A stretch of DNA of 64,000 nt from Aldrovandia affinis (Eukaryota; Chordata; Actinopteri; Notacanthiformes; Halosauridae), in the NCBI GenBank assembly GCA_029706075.1, contig JAINUG010000002.1:2616960-2680959 (forward strand), read 5' to 3'. The notes below the pieces were generated by a model. It searched no databases. It was not told the DNA's origin and was given only the letters and a program-made list of their open reading frames with translations. The position numbers and the translations under genes were made by a program. Shown piece after piece: positions 22,944-35,900 of this stretch. Position 1 is the first letter of the stretch. Each line of letters opens with the position of its first letter.

Positions 22944-25900
22944 TTACAGTTTGATGAATGGACCCTGCTGATAGGCCGGTCTTGGTTTGGGGGAGGAGCA
23001 AGCGGAGGAGGCAGAGGACAAAGAGGAGTCAGTCAGGCTGAAGACGCTGGATATCGCCACGTCCACGATACCCTGACACAGCTCCGGATAGAGTTTTCTA
23101 AAAAAATAAAAGAACAAAGAACATTTAAAAAATAAAAGAAATAAATACACAAGACACAGTGGGTATAAAAAGTATTCACTTTTTGGTTGAAACATTAAAT
23201 TAGTGGCATCCCGTCGTTGGGACAGGAAGAGGAACTCACTGAGCGCATGCGGGAGCGCCATTGATTTCGATCAGCCAGACCTTCAGGGTCTCGTCCACCA
23301 TGAAGTCGAAGCCAAAGAGCTGGAAGCTCTGGTAGGACAGATGCTTGGTGCTGATCGCCGGCTCAATACAGACTAGGCAGCTCCTGAGACAAGAGCAATC
23401 AGAGAGATCAGTCAGAGAAACACAGTCATAAAGAGGCAGAGAACACCACACTAAGGGCCGACTGGCATCTTTGACACAACCCTCACTGTCGCCACTCAAC
23501 TTTATCCCAATGACTCCATTTTGTTGGTTCTCTCTCTGGCTACGTCTACCATACTAGATAGTCATGGGCCAATCCACACACTCCAGGCAATTACGCTAAG
23601 AATAAGAATGACATTATCTCTTCATAACAGGATGACTCAACCTCAAATCATTTAGAAACTGAATGGCACCAGACTAAGAGGCTGTATTGATTTCCTGTAG
23701 AGGTCGTCGACCATGTTCCGGTTTTAAATGGCATAATAATCATTAACATGGTCGAATGGAGCTCGTCTCCATGTCGGTAAAAATAAAGGAAAATGCAGAC
23801 AAGATATTGCAAATGGAAAAAAGTTCAAGTTTTACAGCCCAGACCCTAGAGCCAAGAGTATGATTTAAAGCTTTTTGAAAAATAAAGTTAAAAATTTAAA
23901 TGCATTAAAAAAACAAAAAAAAACAGTTAGCCTAGTGTTTATCAAACACTCACTACATGCTGAAATACAGCAGATATTTAACATGCTAGTACACTGAATC
24001 ATGTAATCTAAATTGTGATTTAATATAATATGGATCTATAAAATACCTGTAGCTATTTAGTACAAATATGCAATATATTACAATTATCATGTTATCAAGG
24101 ATGTGTAAACCAGACAAGGTTTATTTTATCTGAAAGTCTAGAATGTGAAATTTATTAAATCTGGTCATGTAAACAAAATATCTTGAACATAATTTTTATT
24201 TTATTTATTTGAAAGATTTTGCCAAGAAAAACCCCTGGTACTACTTTAAGGACCCCATTGTTGGAACCCGTGATTTATGGCATCATTTGGGCTTGTGAAA
24301 TCCATGCAGGTGACACTGTACCTGATGATTTGTTTGATCTGAGGTAAAATCGCCCCCTCAAGGGCAACGTTATGGGAGCTCAACAGGTAGTGGCGGAACT
24401 CGTCAAAGAACATCTCGTTTGCCCTCCTCGTATCGACCATAGTTTTGCGAGTGCTCTTTCTGAATGCAGTGGTTGGTCAGGTGACTGGTCTTGTCCTGGA
24501 AGTCAGAGCTGTTATAGGGCTCTGAGGCAGTCCTGAGCACCCCCTCTCTGTACAGATAGATGTTATATTGATGGTCCACCAGCACCCAGCTCCTGTCAAC
24601 AAAACAGAATCAAAAACGTATTTATTATTTTTTTAAAGTATAAATATGTGCTGCTGTGCCGATCACATGAAAACAATTTTGAAATTTCCATACATCTGGA
24701 CAATAAGTTAACCTAACCATTAGCTTTAAGGAATTACAGAATAATAGTTGAATTCATTCATTTAAGGACTGTTAAATAGTCAGATCAGTACTTGGACAAC
24801 AGATGCTTTAATTTTCTGTAATATGCTGTGGCAAATGTTTCCTTTTTGAAAGAGGTTACATTTTTAATTGATTTATTGACAGACTTACAGCTGAAATCAG
24901 TGAAGTTCTAAATGCTGAAAGTGTGGAGACCTGGTCATTGAGTTCAAAGACAAAGCAAATGGTAATGAGCCAAACCTGCAGTGTTAAAATCTGTTTCAGT
25001 ACAAAATTATGGAACCTTAACACGCTTTCAACAGCCTTAATCAACCAAGAGATTTGTTGGAAAGAAAACCAGCATACACAGGGGTACTTCAGGACAGAGG
25101 TTAAGAACCACTGGTATATACCAATGCTCAGTATTTTGCAATGGATAAAGGTCTCAGCCAAATATATAAAGAATAACTACTACTACTACTACAACAATAA
25201 TACTAATAAGAAGAAGAAGATGTAATAAATGTGTAATAGCAATAATAACAATAATCATAAGCATAATAATACAATGCAGCATAATCTTGCCACAACTCCA
25301 CCTTCAAAGAACCAGCATACACAGGGCTACTTCAGGACAGAGGTTGAGAACCACTGGCATATACCAATGCTCAGTATTTTGCAATGGTCTCAGACAAATA
25401 TATAAATAATAACACTACTACAACAACAAGAAGAATATGTAATAAATGTGTAATGGCAATAATCATAAGCATATGATTGCAATACAATGCAGCACAACCT
25501 TGCCACAGCTCCACCTTCTCTACTTCAGCAGCAGAGACAAGCATGGTGAGTCAGCATTTTGACTATGTACCTTCATGCAGTACATCAGCGTTCTAGCCTG
25601 ATAGTCATGAATATTCATCGAGAAATTAATCCTTATTTATCTCTTGAACGTGCTCACCATTCAAACAGGGCATAATGCATGTATAATGATGCAAGAATTC
25701 AATACTGACGTCCAGTTCAATGTCCACGATAAAGCATTGTGGACCAATTTGGCATCCATACCTGATGTCAAATTTGCGATGACCTGGTTCCAGTAGAAGT
25801 GGCTTCTCCAAGTACTTCTGAATCACATGCACCTGGCCTTGATTATCAATGTACTCCAGCAACTGATTGGCATCAGAAGATATTAAAATCCCAGCGCCTA

Positions 25901-27925
25901 CAACAGAGGAAATTGAAGAGCAGACCATTTTACGGGCATGCAGTAAATGTGATGTTTGTGCACTCTACTCTCTGACTACGCAATCAGGTTTTCCCAGTTC
26001 ATTCCCACCTTTAGCTCCAGCGGAGGATTTGGCGATCCACACGGTGCCATCCCCGTTCTCCCTCTTCTGGTGATAGGAGGCCAAGAAGACTTCCCGCTCA
26101 TCCGTCTTGGGGTTGCTCTTCATGTGGCTTATGCCATTTTTGGCCGGTGCCACAGGGGTGTTGAGGTTTGTGGGGTAGATTATGTACGATTCTGGGAACC
26201 AGCTGCAGGAGTCTGATAGCTCAGGACTGGTCTTGATTAACCTTTGTAAATTTTGAGGAAGAAAAACAACTTCATATTTGAAATCAGTCAGGCGACAATT
26301 TCACCCAAACAAACCATTTCAAGGTAACAGAAACGGTTTCATGGTTTTTTTTTTGTTGTCAAAGGTTTTGCTCAGACAGGAACAAAATCATAGTCATCTT
26401 AAAATGAATTTACTGCAATAACCTGGAAATTAACACATAACCCTGATACCACAAAATTGAACTTCACCTTCAGAGCAAGAAAGTAAAAATTGACACTTTT
26501 TCCAGCTTGTACTCACAATTTCATTTCAGTTAACCTCCATCACATACTGTGCAAAGTATCCCAGACAGCAATGGGTAACACTCCGGATTTGGAATCTAAC
26601 GATTGACCCTGGACATTTCCAAACTTCTGCTTTTGCCTGATTATGATGTTAGTAATACTTTGGTCCTATTTTGTACTGGCATTCTTTAATTTGATCCTAC
26701 AAATGAGAAGTTCCGGTGCTGAACTAACGTCACTCCATGTTTATGTAGAAGTGTGTTCAGGCGAATTCATATGTAACTTGTTTTAAAAGTGATAAGGATT
26801 TACCGTGCGTATACCGGTAACGGTTGTTAGCCAATCAGAATCGAGTATTCATCCAAGCAGTGGTAAAAATACGTATTCTAGTTGTAATACCTACTTGACC
26901 AAAGACGCTTTACGGCACAACTTGTCGGCTCCTCTGTAATAATTCACCAGCTGCACCAGTCCTGGCTCGTGTCCTGCGGAGAACAAAACGAGTATATGTG
27001 TGGGGCAAGAAAAACTCCTGACTTCATACTGCCTAAATAACAATGTCTGTATAACACTACCGTAGCCAACTAGACATTTGCATTCCAAGCCCAAAGCGTG
27101 TCGTGCTTCCAACTAGGAGGAAGGCGGATTAGCCGGCGCTATAACTCGTCACTATCGTTATAGTTTTGCTCTTTCAAAGCAGCATTTGAGGAAATTACTG
27201 TTAGTGTCATGTAGGATCATCACGCAAATCTGTCACTGTCAAAGCCGTCTTGTCTTAAATGGATTTCTAGGAGACACCCTTAGATAAGATAGGGGTAGAG
27301 AAGGAGCTCAAACTTCCAAAACGACAGCACGGTTTAAAATAACAATACAAAGGGGGGAAAACGCAAACTGCATACTCGACTCCAGAGCCGAGGGAATTGG
27401 GTGCAGATAGACTATAAGCAGCCAAGTTTAATCACATATCGCTTAGCTTCCAAGTTAAAGTTACATATTTTCCAAAATGACGGTAAGTTAGCTAGCTAGG
27501 CCTCTTACAATAAGGGATTCTATTCAAGTGCAACATCATACATTAGCTACACGTATCGCTGGAAGGCTACATAGTTTAAGGGAGAGCGCAGCTATAGCTA
27601 CAAGTCTAAAGCCAAATGAAGAGCTCGTTAGATTTAACCATATAGCTGCAACAGTTAGCTAGCAATCTCTGCGATAGCAATGCATATAAATGCACAAAAT
27701 ACCAAACACACTGCATTATACACATTATACATGCGACTTTTGGTCGGAAGGATTAGTTCCATCCTTACCTAGCCTTCCAAATGGCAGTCTGTTCCTTTCT
27801 CCCAGCATCAAGTTGAATCTTGGATTATCTTTCTTCAGTCTCTTCCAGTGCCCGGTGGAAACCAGGATTTTGGAAACTTCGGCGTAGACGCTGCTATTTT
27901 CATCTCGGGCCACGAATGTATACAT
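22944..27925 (-). CDS. ttl: Tubulin--tyrosine ligase, 7 exons, one apparent 1-bp insertion
   Basis: ATP-grasp cytosolic enzyme that adds tyrosine back to the C terminus of detyrosinated alpha-tubulin. Exons: 27925-27769, 26973-26895, 26241-26009, 25897-25762, 24592-24322, 23383-23240, 23097-22944. Junctions are GT-AG and phases close to 390 residues (human 377). The start [12 protein letters not shown] matches the family; in-frame ATGs upstream are passed over. Landmarks: [71 protein letters not shown] and [14 protein letters not shown] (the metal/ATP site), ending FIKL. Exon 5 has one extra base in the TTT at 24418-24420, which breaks EEG/NEMFF. The C-terminal segment before FIKL is serine-rich and somewhat longer than in mammals. 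The intron between exons 4 and 5 carries a tandem duplication. Confidence 0.96.
23384..24321 (-). other. ttl intron 5
   Basis: AT-rich intron with no recognisable repeat or gene. GT donor at 24321-24320 and AG acceptor at 23385-23384 on the minus strand. Confidence 0.7.
25068..25525. repeat. Tandem duplication of a ~235-bp unit in ttl intron 4
   Basis: Unit 1 (about 25068-25305) and unit 2 (about 25306-25525) both start with accagcatacacaggg, share 'tacttcaggacagaggtt' and 'taccaatgctcagtatttt', then a (CTA/ACA)n-rich part, then the same end (ttgccaca plus ctccaccttc). They differ by small indels, mainly in the triplet-rich part. Confidence 0.88.
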
Positions 27926-29989
27926 TGGCAGATTCATGTTGCTATCAATAGTAAATGCCACAAAAATCCAGACGTGTTACTGACTAGCTAGCTAGCTGGC
28001 GTAACTTACCAAAGTAGTCGGTGTCATGAGTCATTCATATTTAGCTAGCTAGATAGCTAGTATATGCAGACAGTAGTCCTTTGTCCACCTACCTAATACT
28101 AATAAATAACATATTTCCTAGTCGCCGATAAACGTGTTATGCGAAAAAATGCACAATGATCCTGGTGTCCCAACACGATAGCCAGCTAGCTATGGGTGTG
28201 ACTGACTGTAGAAAATGCTGGCTAATTCCTTTCAATTTATACGTTAGCTGAGTTGCTAACTAGCTATTCTCCTTCTCTTAGCTTGCTGAAGTCATCAAGA
28301 CTAGACTTAGGGAAAGCTTATTGGCCACTCGTTGCAAGTTTTATCGTACAACATCCGACATCGTCTTTGTAATTCCCACGTCTCCCGTATCCACCCTAAG
28401 CCTCTTTCCGCTTTATTCAGTAGCGAGCTCCAGCTGTCAACCCCCGTCATCACATGGTTCAGTCTCGCGCAAGCATAAACAGTCACAATTGAATTGTGGT
28501 TGTTGTAGTTCATTTTTAAACGCATAACCTCTGAATGTAAGATTATTGCGGAATGATCGGTGGAAAATTACAATTGAAATGTTGTCATGTTTCTTTGAAA
28601 ATAACTTTGTATTATAAATAAATTGAACGTTCTGAGATACGTACCTACTTCTACGCGTGCCGATGTTGTACTACATGTCCCAAACAGCACAGCTGTGGAT
28701 TTAAACGCCCGCTTTAGAACAAGCGAATTTGGTTCTCAAATTAGGACTCGGGAGAAGTCACTACAATTCAATATATTCTTTGGTAAAAACAAAACATATT
28801 TCACGTAGAGTACCTGTTATAACTACCACGCTATAGTCGCGTGCAAGCCGAATAGCTTAATCTATTGGTACATCTCTTAGCCAAAATATCACCAGAGACA
28901 TTAGAAAACACATGGAAATCCAGTCTGACAAATTCAGGCATTTTAGCACAGCGCCTTGCAACAATCGAACGTGATTCATAGGAGTTAGGGATTCATAGGA
29001 GTTAGTCTACATTTTCTATATGTAAAGAGGACGCGACCATCTTTGATAATTTATGTTTTCGTGAGGTAATGTTTGAGTCAGCTGACTCGGTTGCTATGGG
29101 ACACGGATAGCCATTATCACAATTCCTTGCGAGGAATAAAAAGGTATTAGCACGCTCCGACGGGAACTCATCAAAGTGAGCATAACTTTTAAGATATGGT
29201 GTCCGTGCATTACCAGTGGTTAAGATTATAGGGACAAACGCACTTTTGTTCTAACTGTACAAACTATATGTTAATTGAAACTGTCTGTTCCATTGTTTGT
29301 TTTTTGTTTTTCTTGAAATCCAGCTGCACACAAGCTCAACAATTCCATGAATTTGCGGGTAATAACTGTTTGACGCTTTAAAAATAGAACATTTTAAAAT
29401 AAGTTACTCCAGGGGTATCTGGCTTGTAAATGTGCTTTGCTAGTTGCGTTATTTTATGTAATATATTTTATAATGTGGTTCTGTGTGGCTCAGTTGGTAG
29501 AGCACAGCGTTGGCAACGCTTAGGTTGTGGGTTCAATCCCCACAGGGGCCACATATACTGAAACATGTATGCATTCACTACTGTAAGTCGCTTTGGATAA
29601 AAGCGTCGGCTAAATGGCGTATATATTATAAGAATCATGGTTAATTACAATGTTTACGTACCTAATTCAGTTTTTTCAGTTAACTCGTTTTAGATCATTT
29701 GTTGGTCGTGTGAGATGCTTTATGCATTGATTTATTGTATCGCATGATTCTTAAAGGTCAAAGTATCAATAGGATGCTTTTATGTTTGTGAATAGTTTTG
29801 GATATGTTGTTACGTTTGTGTCTTTGTACTGCTTTGCTTTTTATTTTTTACTCCAAACGGCCAGATTAATTGTCACATTGTACACATGTAATTTAATTGG
29901 TTTGAAAGCATACTCTGGTGTACGGGTTCAGTACCGTAGAACTCTGCTGCCCGCTAATAACCAGATTCAACAATATTACTTTGGCAGGG
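27926..29989. other. Divergent promoter region between ttl and the catenin-like gene
   Basis: The two genes point away from each other, so this 2-kb stretch must hold both promoters. It is rich in TAGC/GCTAGCTA words (27981-28270). It holds a family B SINE at 29475-29620. A possible splice acceptor (ttggcag) sits just before the ATG at 29990, so an untranslated first exon may lie upstream. Confidence 0.5.
29475..29620 (+). mobile_element. Short tRNA-derived SINE (family B)
   Basis: Plus-strand copy. Head tggctcagttggtagagc (A box) and gggttcaatcccc (B box), anticodon-like loop TTGGCAA, then the tail 'gtaagtcgctttggataa'. The head still looks tRNA-like, but it lacks a proper acceptor stem and is followed by the SINE tail, so it is not called as a tRNA gene. 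Confidence 0.88.
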
Positions 29990-32900
29990 ATGGCGTCCTT
30001 CTTGGAGCACGGCCTGCCTAACCTGATTAAGACAACGTCCATTGAGAGGGTGGTGGCACCGATCGTGACCCACCTGTGTCATCTGGTGCTAATCTGCGAG
30101 AGCGGGGAGGTGTCCGAGCGATTCGCCGAGATTGAGGGGGCAGCTGAGGGCGTGGCAAAGGCATCAAAGAACATGGCTCTCGTGGCCTTTCGGTAGGTTT
30201 CTTCGTTTTGGAGAGATACGCCCCCTCTGGAACATGTTGTACATTGTGATACATCTGAGTTTCTATAACTGATGAGATAACGACCATGTGAATTGTATGA
30301 AGTGCATGACAACATGAAGCAATGGTTTAAATCAAAGAATTCATCGATACCCAAAGGAACATTCTCAATGTAAAGAGATTTATTAATACAATTTTATATG
30401 TTCATTTGTCAAGAACTATTATTTTATTAGTATCCCTTATTATTACTATTCTTTATTCTTTTATCCCTTGCAGGAAATCACTTTAGCAGTTTTTGCCATA
30501 TTTTGCAGGGATAGATGATGGCCCTAAATACGGTGTGGTGTACTACCAGGAGGAATAGTGTGAAGAGCAAAGCTTCATCACCAACCGTATCAAATGCAGG
30601 CAGCATAAAATGGAAGAATTTGGGTGACACACCTACCAGGCATCTGCCAACTAGTGGAAATTTGACAGTCTGCCAGTTTGTCTGGAAAATTAGCATTTTG
30701 GAGGCATTGAGGATGAAAATACTTCATCAGTCCTCCCCCTGAGTGTACAAGAAACACAAAATGAACGCTACGGGACAATATAATTCATTTTTAAAATGAG
30801 TCTGTTATTGCATCCTGCCATTTTTCAATAGCATACAAAGAAAAATGTAATTAGCACAAATTGAAAGATGATCTCAAATCCCACGCCAAGCGCCAACTTT
30901 TTTTTTGCTTTATATTGTGTATCACTCGGGTTTCTAGAAGGGGATTTCAGTCAGTCCACAAACACTCATTATTGTACATATAAATGTTTTTCTTTTTCAA
31001 AACAAGCACTGGGTCAAACTAAGGGCTTGAACTGGATGCCTAACTACAGCACTTTTGTGTGTTCTCCTATCTACTTGCCCGTTCAAAGGCTTGAATGGTA
31101 CCACTCATCCCCAATATACCATACATGTCATTGTTACCCCACATGTCCCTTATATCTTTGATTTTCTCAAGGATGATGTCCCGTTGTTTTCCATTCACTT
31201 CCAATGACCCTATTATATTGATCATTATATCGGGTTCCAGTACCCCACCATTGGGGCTAGTTTGCTTGAAGCACTAGAGCCTCTGTTCCCAGAACACTCC
31301 AGGCATGATTAATTTTGTGCAATGGTTGCCCATCAAATATTTTAGATTGGAATCTTGACCAGGGTCACCTGAAAGAGGAACCTTATGTCCGTTATGCATT
31401 TGTTTTCCAAGGCTAGCTGCAGATTCGGATGATGACATCATGAAGGCTGAGATGGAACCAGTGGTGGCGTCCATGACGATGTCAGGTCAGCACATGCTAC
31501 TGGCGGCCCAAAAACTCAGCATCCAGCCCCATCTTGGTGATCACAGAGATGAACTTATTGCCTCCACTCAAAATGTCCTGTTGGGACTGCTTAAGGTAGA
31601 GACAGTGACTCACACCACATAGTTCTGTCTGTTTTTTAAATGGCAAAAGCCATATTATGCAGCATTCACATTTACATTGAACAAGAATGAATATTTGCAA
31701 TTTCATGGCTATTTTAAAAGGTCACCTATCTCTTATAACTAGCAGCAGTATGAAATAGTGTTTGGTATTATGATCATAGTGGGTAACAAGACATGAGAAG
31801 ATACAGTGTATGCAGTCCCATTAAATCTCAACAGCACGAGTAAAAATTTAGCCAAATAAATGGTAAAAATATAGTAGTATATAAAACAATATAATATTTG
31901 TTCTGGTATGTTCTCCAGATCCTCTTAGTGGAGGACGATGCCGTTGTGAGGAAGATAGTCATGGCAGCTCACTGGGTCCTCGACTGCCTGTCCCAGCTGG
32001 AGTGTGCCCCGGATATCCCATCCTTACTGAGGGCCTTCCAGGGCTTCTCAGAGGCCCTGTTGCTACTCAACAACCTGGCAGAGAGGCGAGCCGAAGACCT
32101 GCGGGACCCTGGGCAGCAAGAGCACCTGACCCAGTCCCTGGAGACACTGAAGAAATGTGTCTCCATGTTACACACGGCCATGTGCACCACTATCAAGCAC
32201 CCCCAGAGCGACCAGGCTCAGGCTGCGAAGAAGTACATAGTGCATCTGGTGGACTCTACCATTGCAGACCTTATAGCAACACTGAAAAACAGCTGCCGCG
32301 GAACTCTCTCGAGCCCCACTGGTAACTATTTTGCCAAGCTGCAAGGTTTGCACAGACTGCTGTCTGTCTCCGAGCGATCTTCAATTATGAAGAGCAACTT
32401 TGACAGCTTGCTGGGAGACCTGGTTGTCCACTGCATGGTGGTGGCAAACACCTCAAGGAAAAATATGCAGTCAACTGTCATTGACCGCTGCCGATGTGTC
32501 CTCCAACTCTGGTTGGATATATCCCAGCAGGCAAAACTCTCCGGAAGTCTCTCTGACCCCATGCAGCAAACACAGAACCTGGAAAACATCTATTCCTCTC
32601 TGGTGCAGCAGTTACAGAAGCTAGACGACAGCGTGACAACAGCTATTCTGTACCAGGTCCTGGATGTGTTTGTCATGGCAACAGCCCCATTTGACGAACT
32701 GGTAAACTTAGCCATTAGGTCACCAGATGGCCTCCAAACTCTGCTCGATGCCTTTCTCTCTCACACAGATCGGATGGCCCAGGTCGCTGCTTTCATCTCG
32801 GCTCTCTCCACGGACCTCAGGTGTATTGAAAATGTGGAGAGCTCCAGGGCCTGTCTGGTGAGGTTGAAGGGTGTCATCATGCCACTTTTGCAGGAGTTAG

Positions 32901-35900
32901 GCAGGGGCAGCAACTACTCCAGAGCCCTGGAAAGACTCCAGGATCTTCACCAGCGATGGTCGGAGGCGACCAGTCAGCTCGCGGATGCCCTCAATGACAT
33001 CCTGGACGTGAAAGCACTAACTAGCCTCGCCATTCAGGAGATGGCAGATGACCGTAGTGGGTGCGAGAAGGCATTTAAATCCCGAAGCCACAGCCAGTTT
33101 TCTGAACATGGCACTAAACTAATAGGTCATATGAATCACACGATTATGTCTGTGAAAAGGCACATGGACCGGAGCGACAACCCAATCTTTCGGAATGGGC
33201 TCCTGGTGCTGGTGAAGCAGGTGGAGACTGCGGTGGCCGAGGTTATTACATGCATGGAGCTCCTCTGTGAGGAGGAGCCCTGCCTGGATGTGGAATCATT
33301 TGCAGCATTTATTCAGAAGACTTCAAAGGCGGTCGAGCAGTTTTACATTTTAAGGGAAGGTTTGGATGGACTGCAACACCCGCCCCTTCTCAGTCCTTTG
33401 CGAGAAGAAGCCCGTCACCCTTCATTCTCACGGCCGGCTCCCATATCTGAGGAGCCTGAGGGCTCTGGATTGGATCATGCTAGTGATCTTGAGTTTTCAT
33501 CCGTCAGCACCGAAACGAGAAGCATGCCCAGTCCATGTTGTGTGCATCATCTGGAGAAAGATGCTGACAAACCTCCACCGGGGAGCAACATCAGCAGTGA
33601 TGAGTTGAGACATCCAGAATTTATTCCCGAGGTGAAATCCGCCCACTGGCTTCAGGATGTCGATCTGTTGCCCTCACTTTATGAAGTCCTCAAGGCAACC
33701 AAAGAGAAAGATGTCACAGCTCTCAACATGGCTTGCACAAGAGTTCTCGAGCTCTCAAACACCTACGTGCAGGCTGCCAAAGAGATTGACTCCATTGTCG
33801 ACTCCGCCGAGGTTCAGAGGCTTGAGGGCCTTCGATCAGAGGTGATGGCACTTACGCCAACGCTGGTGCAAGCCGCACAGGAGACCGCAATGAGTACTGT
33901 GATGAGCACGGACAGCATCTACAAACATGCCACACTGTTCTCTGACGGGATAAGCAACCTTCGGCAGATTATGCTGCCCGCCGCTGGCACCTGGTACCAC
34001 GCGGTCTGTGCCATGTTCGAGGGTGGACTGCAAAAGGTAAACAGCACACAGCTGCTGGGTGAGGTAATGCGACTGTGCTCAGATGTTGTGCAGCTGGTCA
34101 CAACATCAGAGGTAGCAGTGAAAGGCGAACACCATGAGAGCATCACCATGCTGCACAGCAAGCTGAAGAAAGCCCAGACCAGTGCTAAAAATCTTTCCGA
34201 GCTGGCATCGTCTGGGCCGGTCGAGCCTGATAAGCTGGAGGGCCCTTGTGTCCTGTGGGCTCTTTCCATCCAGGTACTGTTGAATTCGCTCGATAAGATC
34301 TTGGGGGCCATGGCGTACAGCAGAACGGGACAGGCTGTCAGGCGTCAGGTGACTCCTCAGAAAAGGCTGGGGGTGATGTCAGAGAACTCTCTGCGGATCC
34401 AGGAAGCAGCAAGACTGACCTCCTCAATCTGTAAAAACAACAACACTGTTACAAAGATAAGGGACCTTCAAGAAGAAGTGAAGGCCCTCACAGAGGCCTG
34501 TTTTCAAGCAGCTGACGACCTCAGCACTGTGCCCCTCTCTGACATCCACCAGCTTGCGCAGTCTGAGCTCTTACAAAGGCAGCTTCTGGTCAAGATGAAG
34601 GTGCTGTCAGGTCTTGTTGGCAGGGTTAATAAGCAGTACACTGACTCAGTTCAAAACACCATCCACTTGGCGGTTTTGGCCACCGCCGACAATGGGGACC
34701 CTGAACATATGGAGGAGGCAAGGAAGACATTTGAGAGGGATGCAGAATCTCTTTTAACCACTGTGAAAAAGGCCTCTCAGAACTTTCAAGACTGCCTCAA
34801 TTACATAAAGGATCCCAGGGTTCGAGTCAACCTGAAGTCCATTAATGAACACCTATCCTTTCAGATATCTGACATTTTGGGCAGAGCCAGGCAAATGGCG
34901 GACACTCAGGACATAGGTGACATGTACAGTCTGGACATTCAAACACAGTATTGGTCAGCTAAGGCTCATTTCCTTGTGGAAGAGATAGACAAGGTGGAAG
35001 GTGTTCACCAGGCAACTAAACAACAGCTCAGACTCTGTCTGCAGGGAAGGCAGACCACTGAGTCCCAGGACATGCCTATCAAATTGCTAAATAATCAGGA
35101 GGGAACAACACACCCACCTGACTCAGCCATGGTTTCCTGTGTGGCAAACCATCCAATGGGCATAAAAACCACTGAACAGGATGCTCGGAAGCCCAAGCAG
35201 GACCTTAAAATGGTAATGCAGCAATTTTGTAACTATATACAGTATATAACAAATGACATGAGGAAAAATAGCAGTATTTACCTCATATACATAGCATTTT
35301 TGGACAACACTACATTGCCTGTGGAGGTTATGTAGAATATTGAGACAATTTTAAACACTGCAGTGATTTTAATGAGATGATCAAATCCACATAATCTCAT
35401 TTCAGCATTAGCAGTAATGCCTTGTGTTTGCTGAATTCGCTTCCTTTCCTGGAAAAATTCCAAACATCCTTCCAAAAACTGCTTGGCAATGGTACTGATC
35501 TGATGATAATGATAAAGATCTCATGTGCTGCATATAATGTACCTTTAATGCAACATTAGGCAAAGTTAGCTGAAAATTCTCCTGCCACGATGGAAGATGG
35601 AAGGGTTGTCTAGTATAATCATTTTGTGTTCATATTGAGTGTGTTTGTGTAAGTGCTTTTGTGTGAAAATATACTGATTTCAGTCCTCCTTAGGGTGGCA
35701 ATGGGCTCATAGCCAGCAGGGCACCGCCCTCCCTTACCTACACTTCCCTCTTCCTGAAGAGAGAGACTGACAAGTGGGATGCCCATAACAACCGCATCAT
35801 CCAGGTGACCAGAGAAATGGCAGAGAAGATCTACCACATGGCCCAGTACTTGCGTAGGAAGGGGCCCATACAGGTACAGAGAGCCAATGGGGGTGATTAT

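Noticed and set aside
29481-29553. Possible tRNA gene
   Set aside because: A and B boxes are present, but there is no proper acceptor stem, the sequence runs on into a SINE tail, and three sister copies have the same structure.
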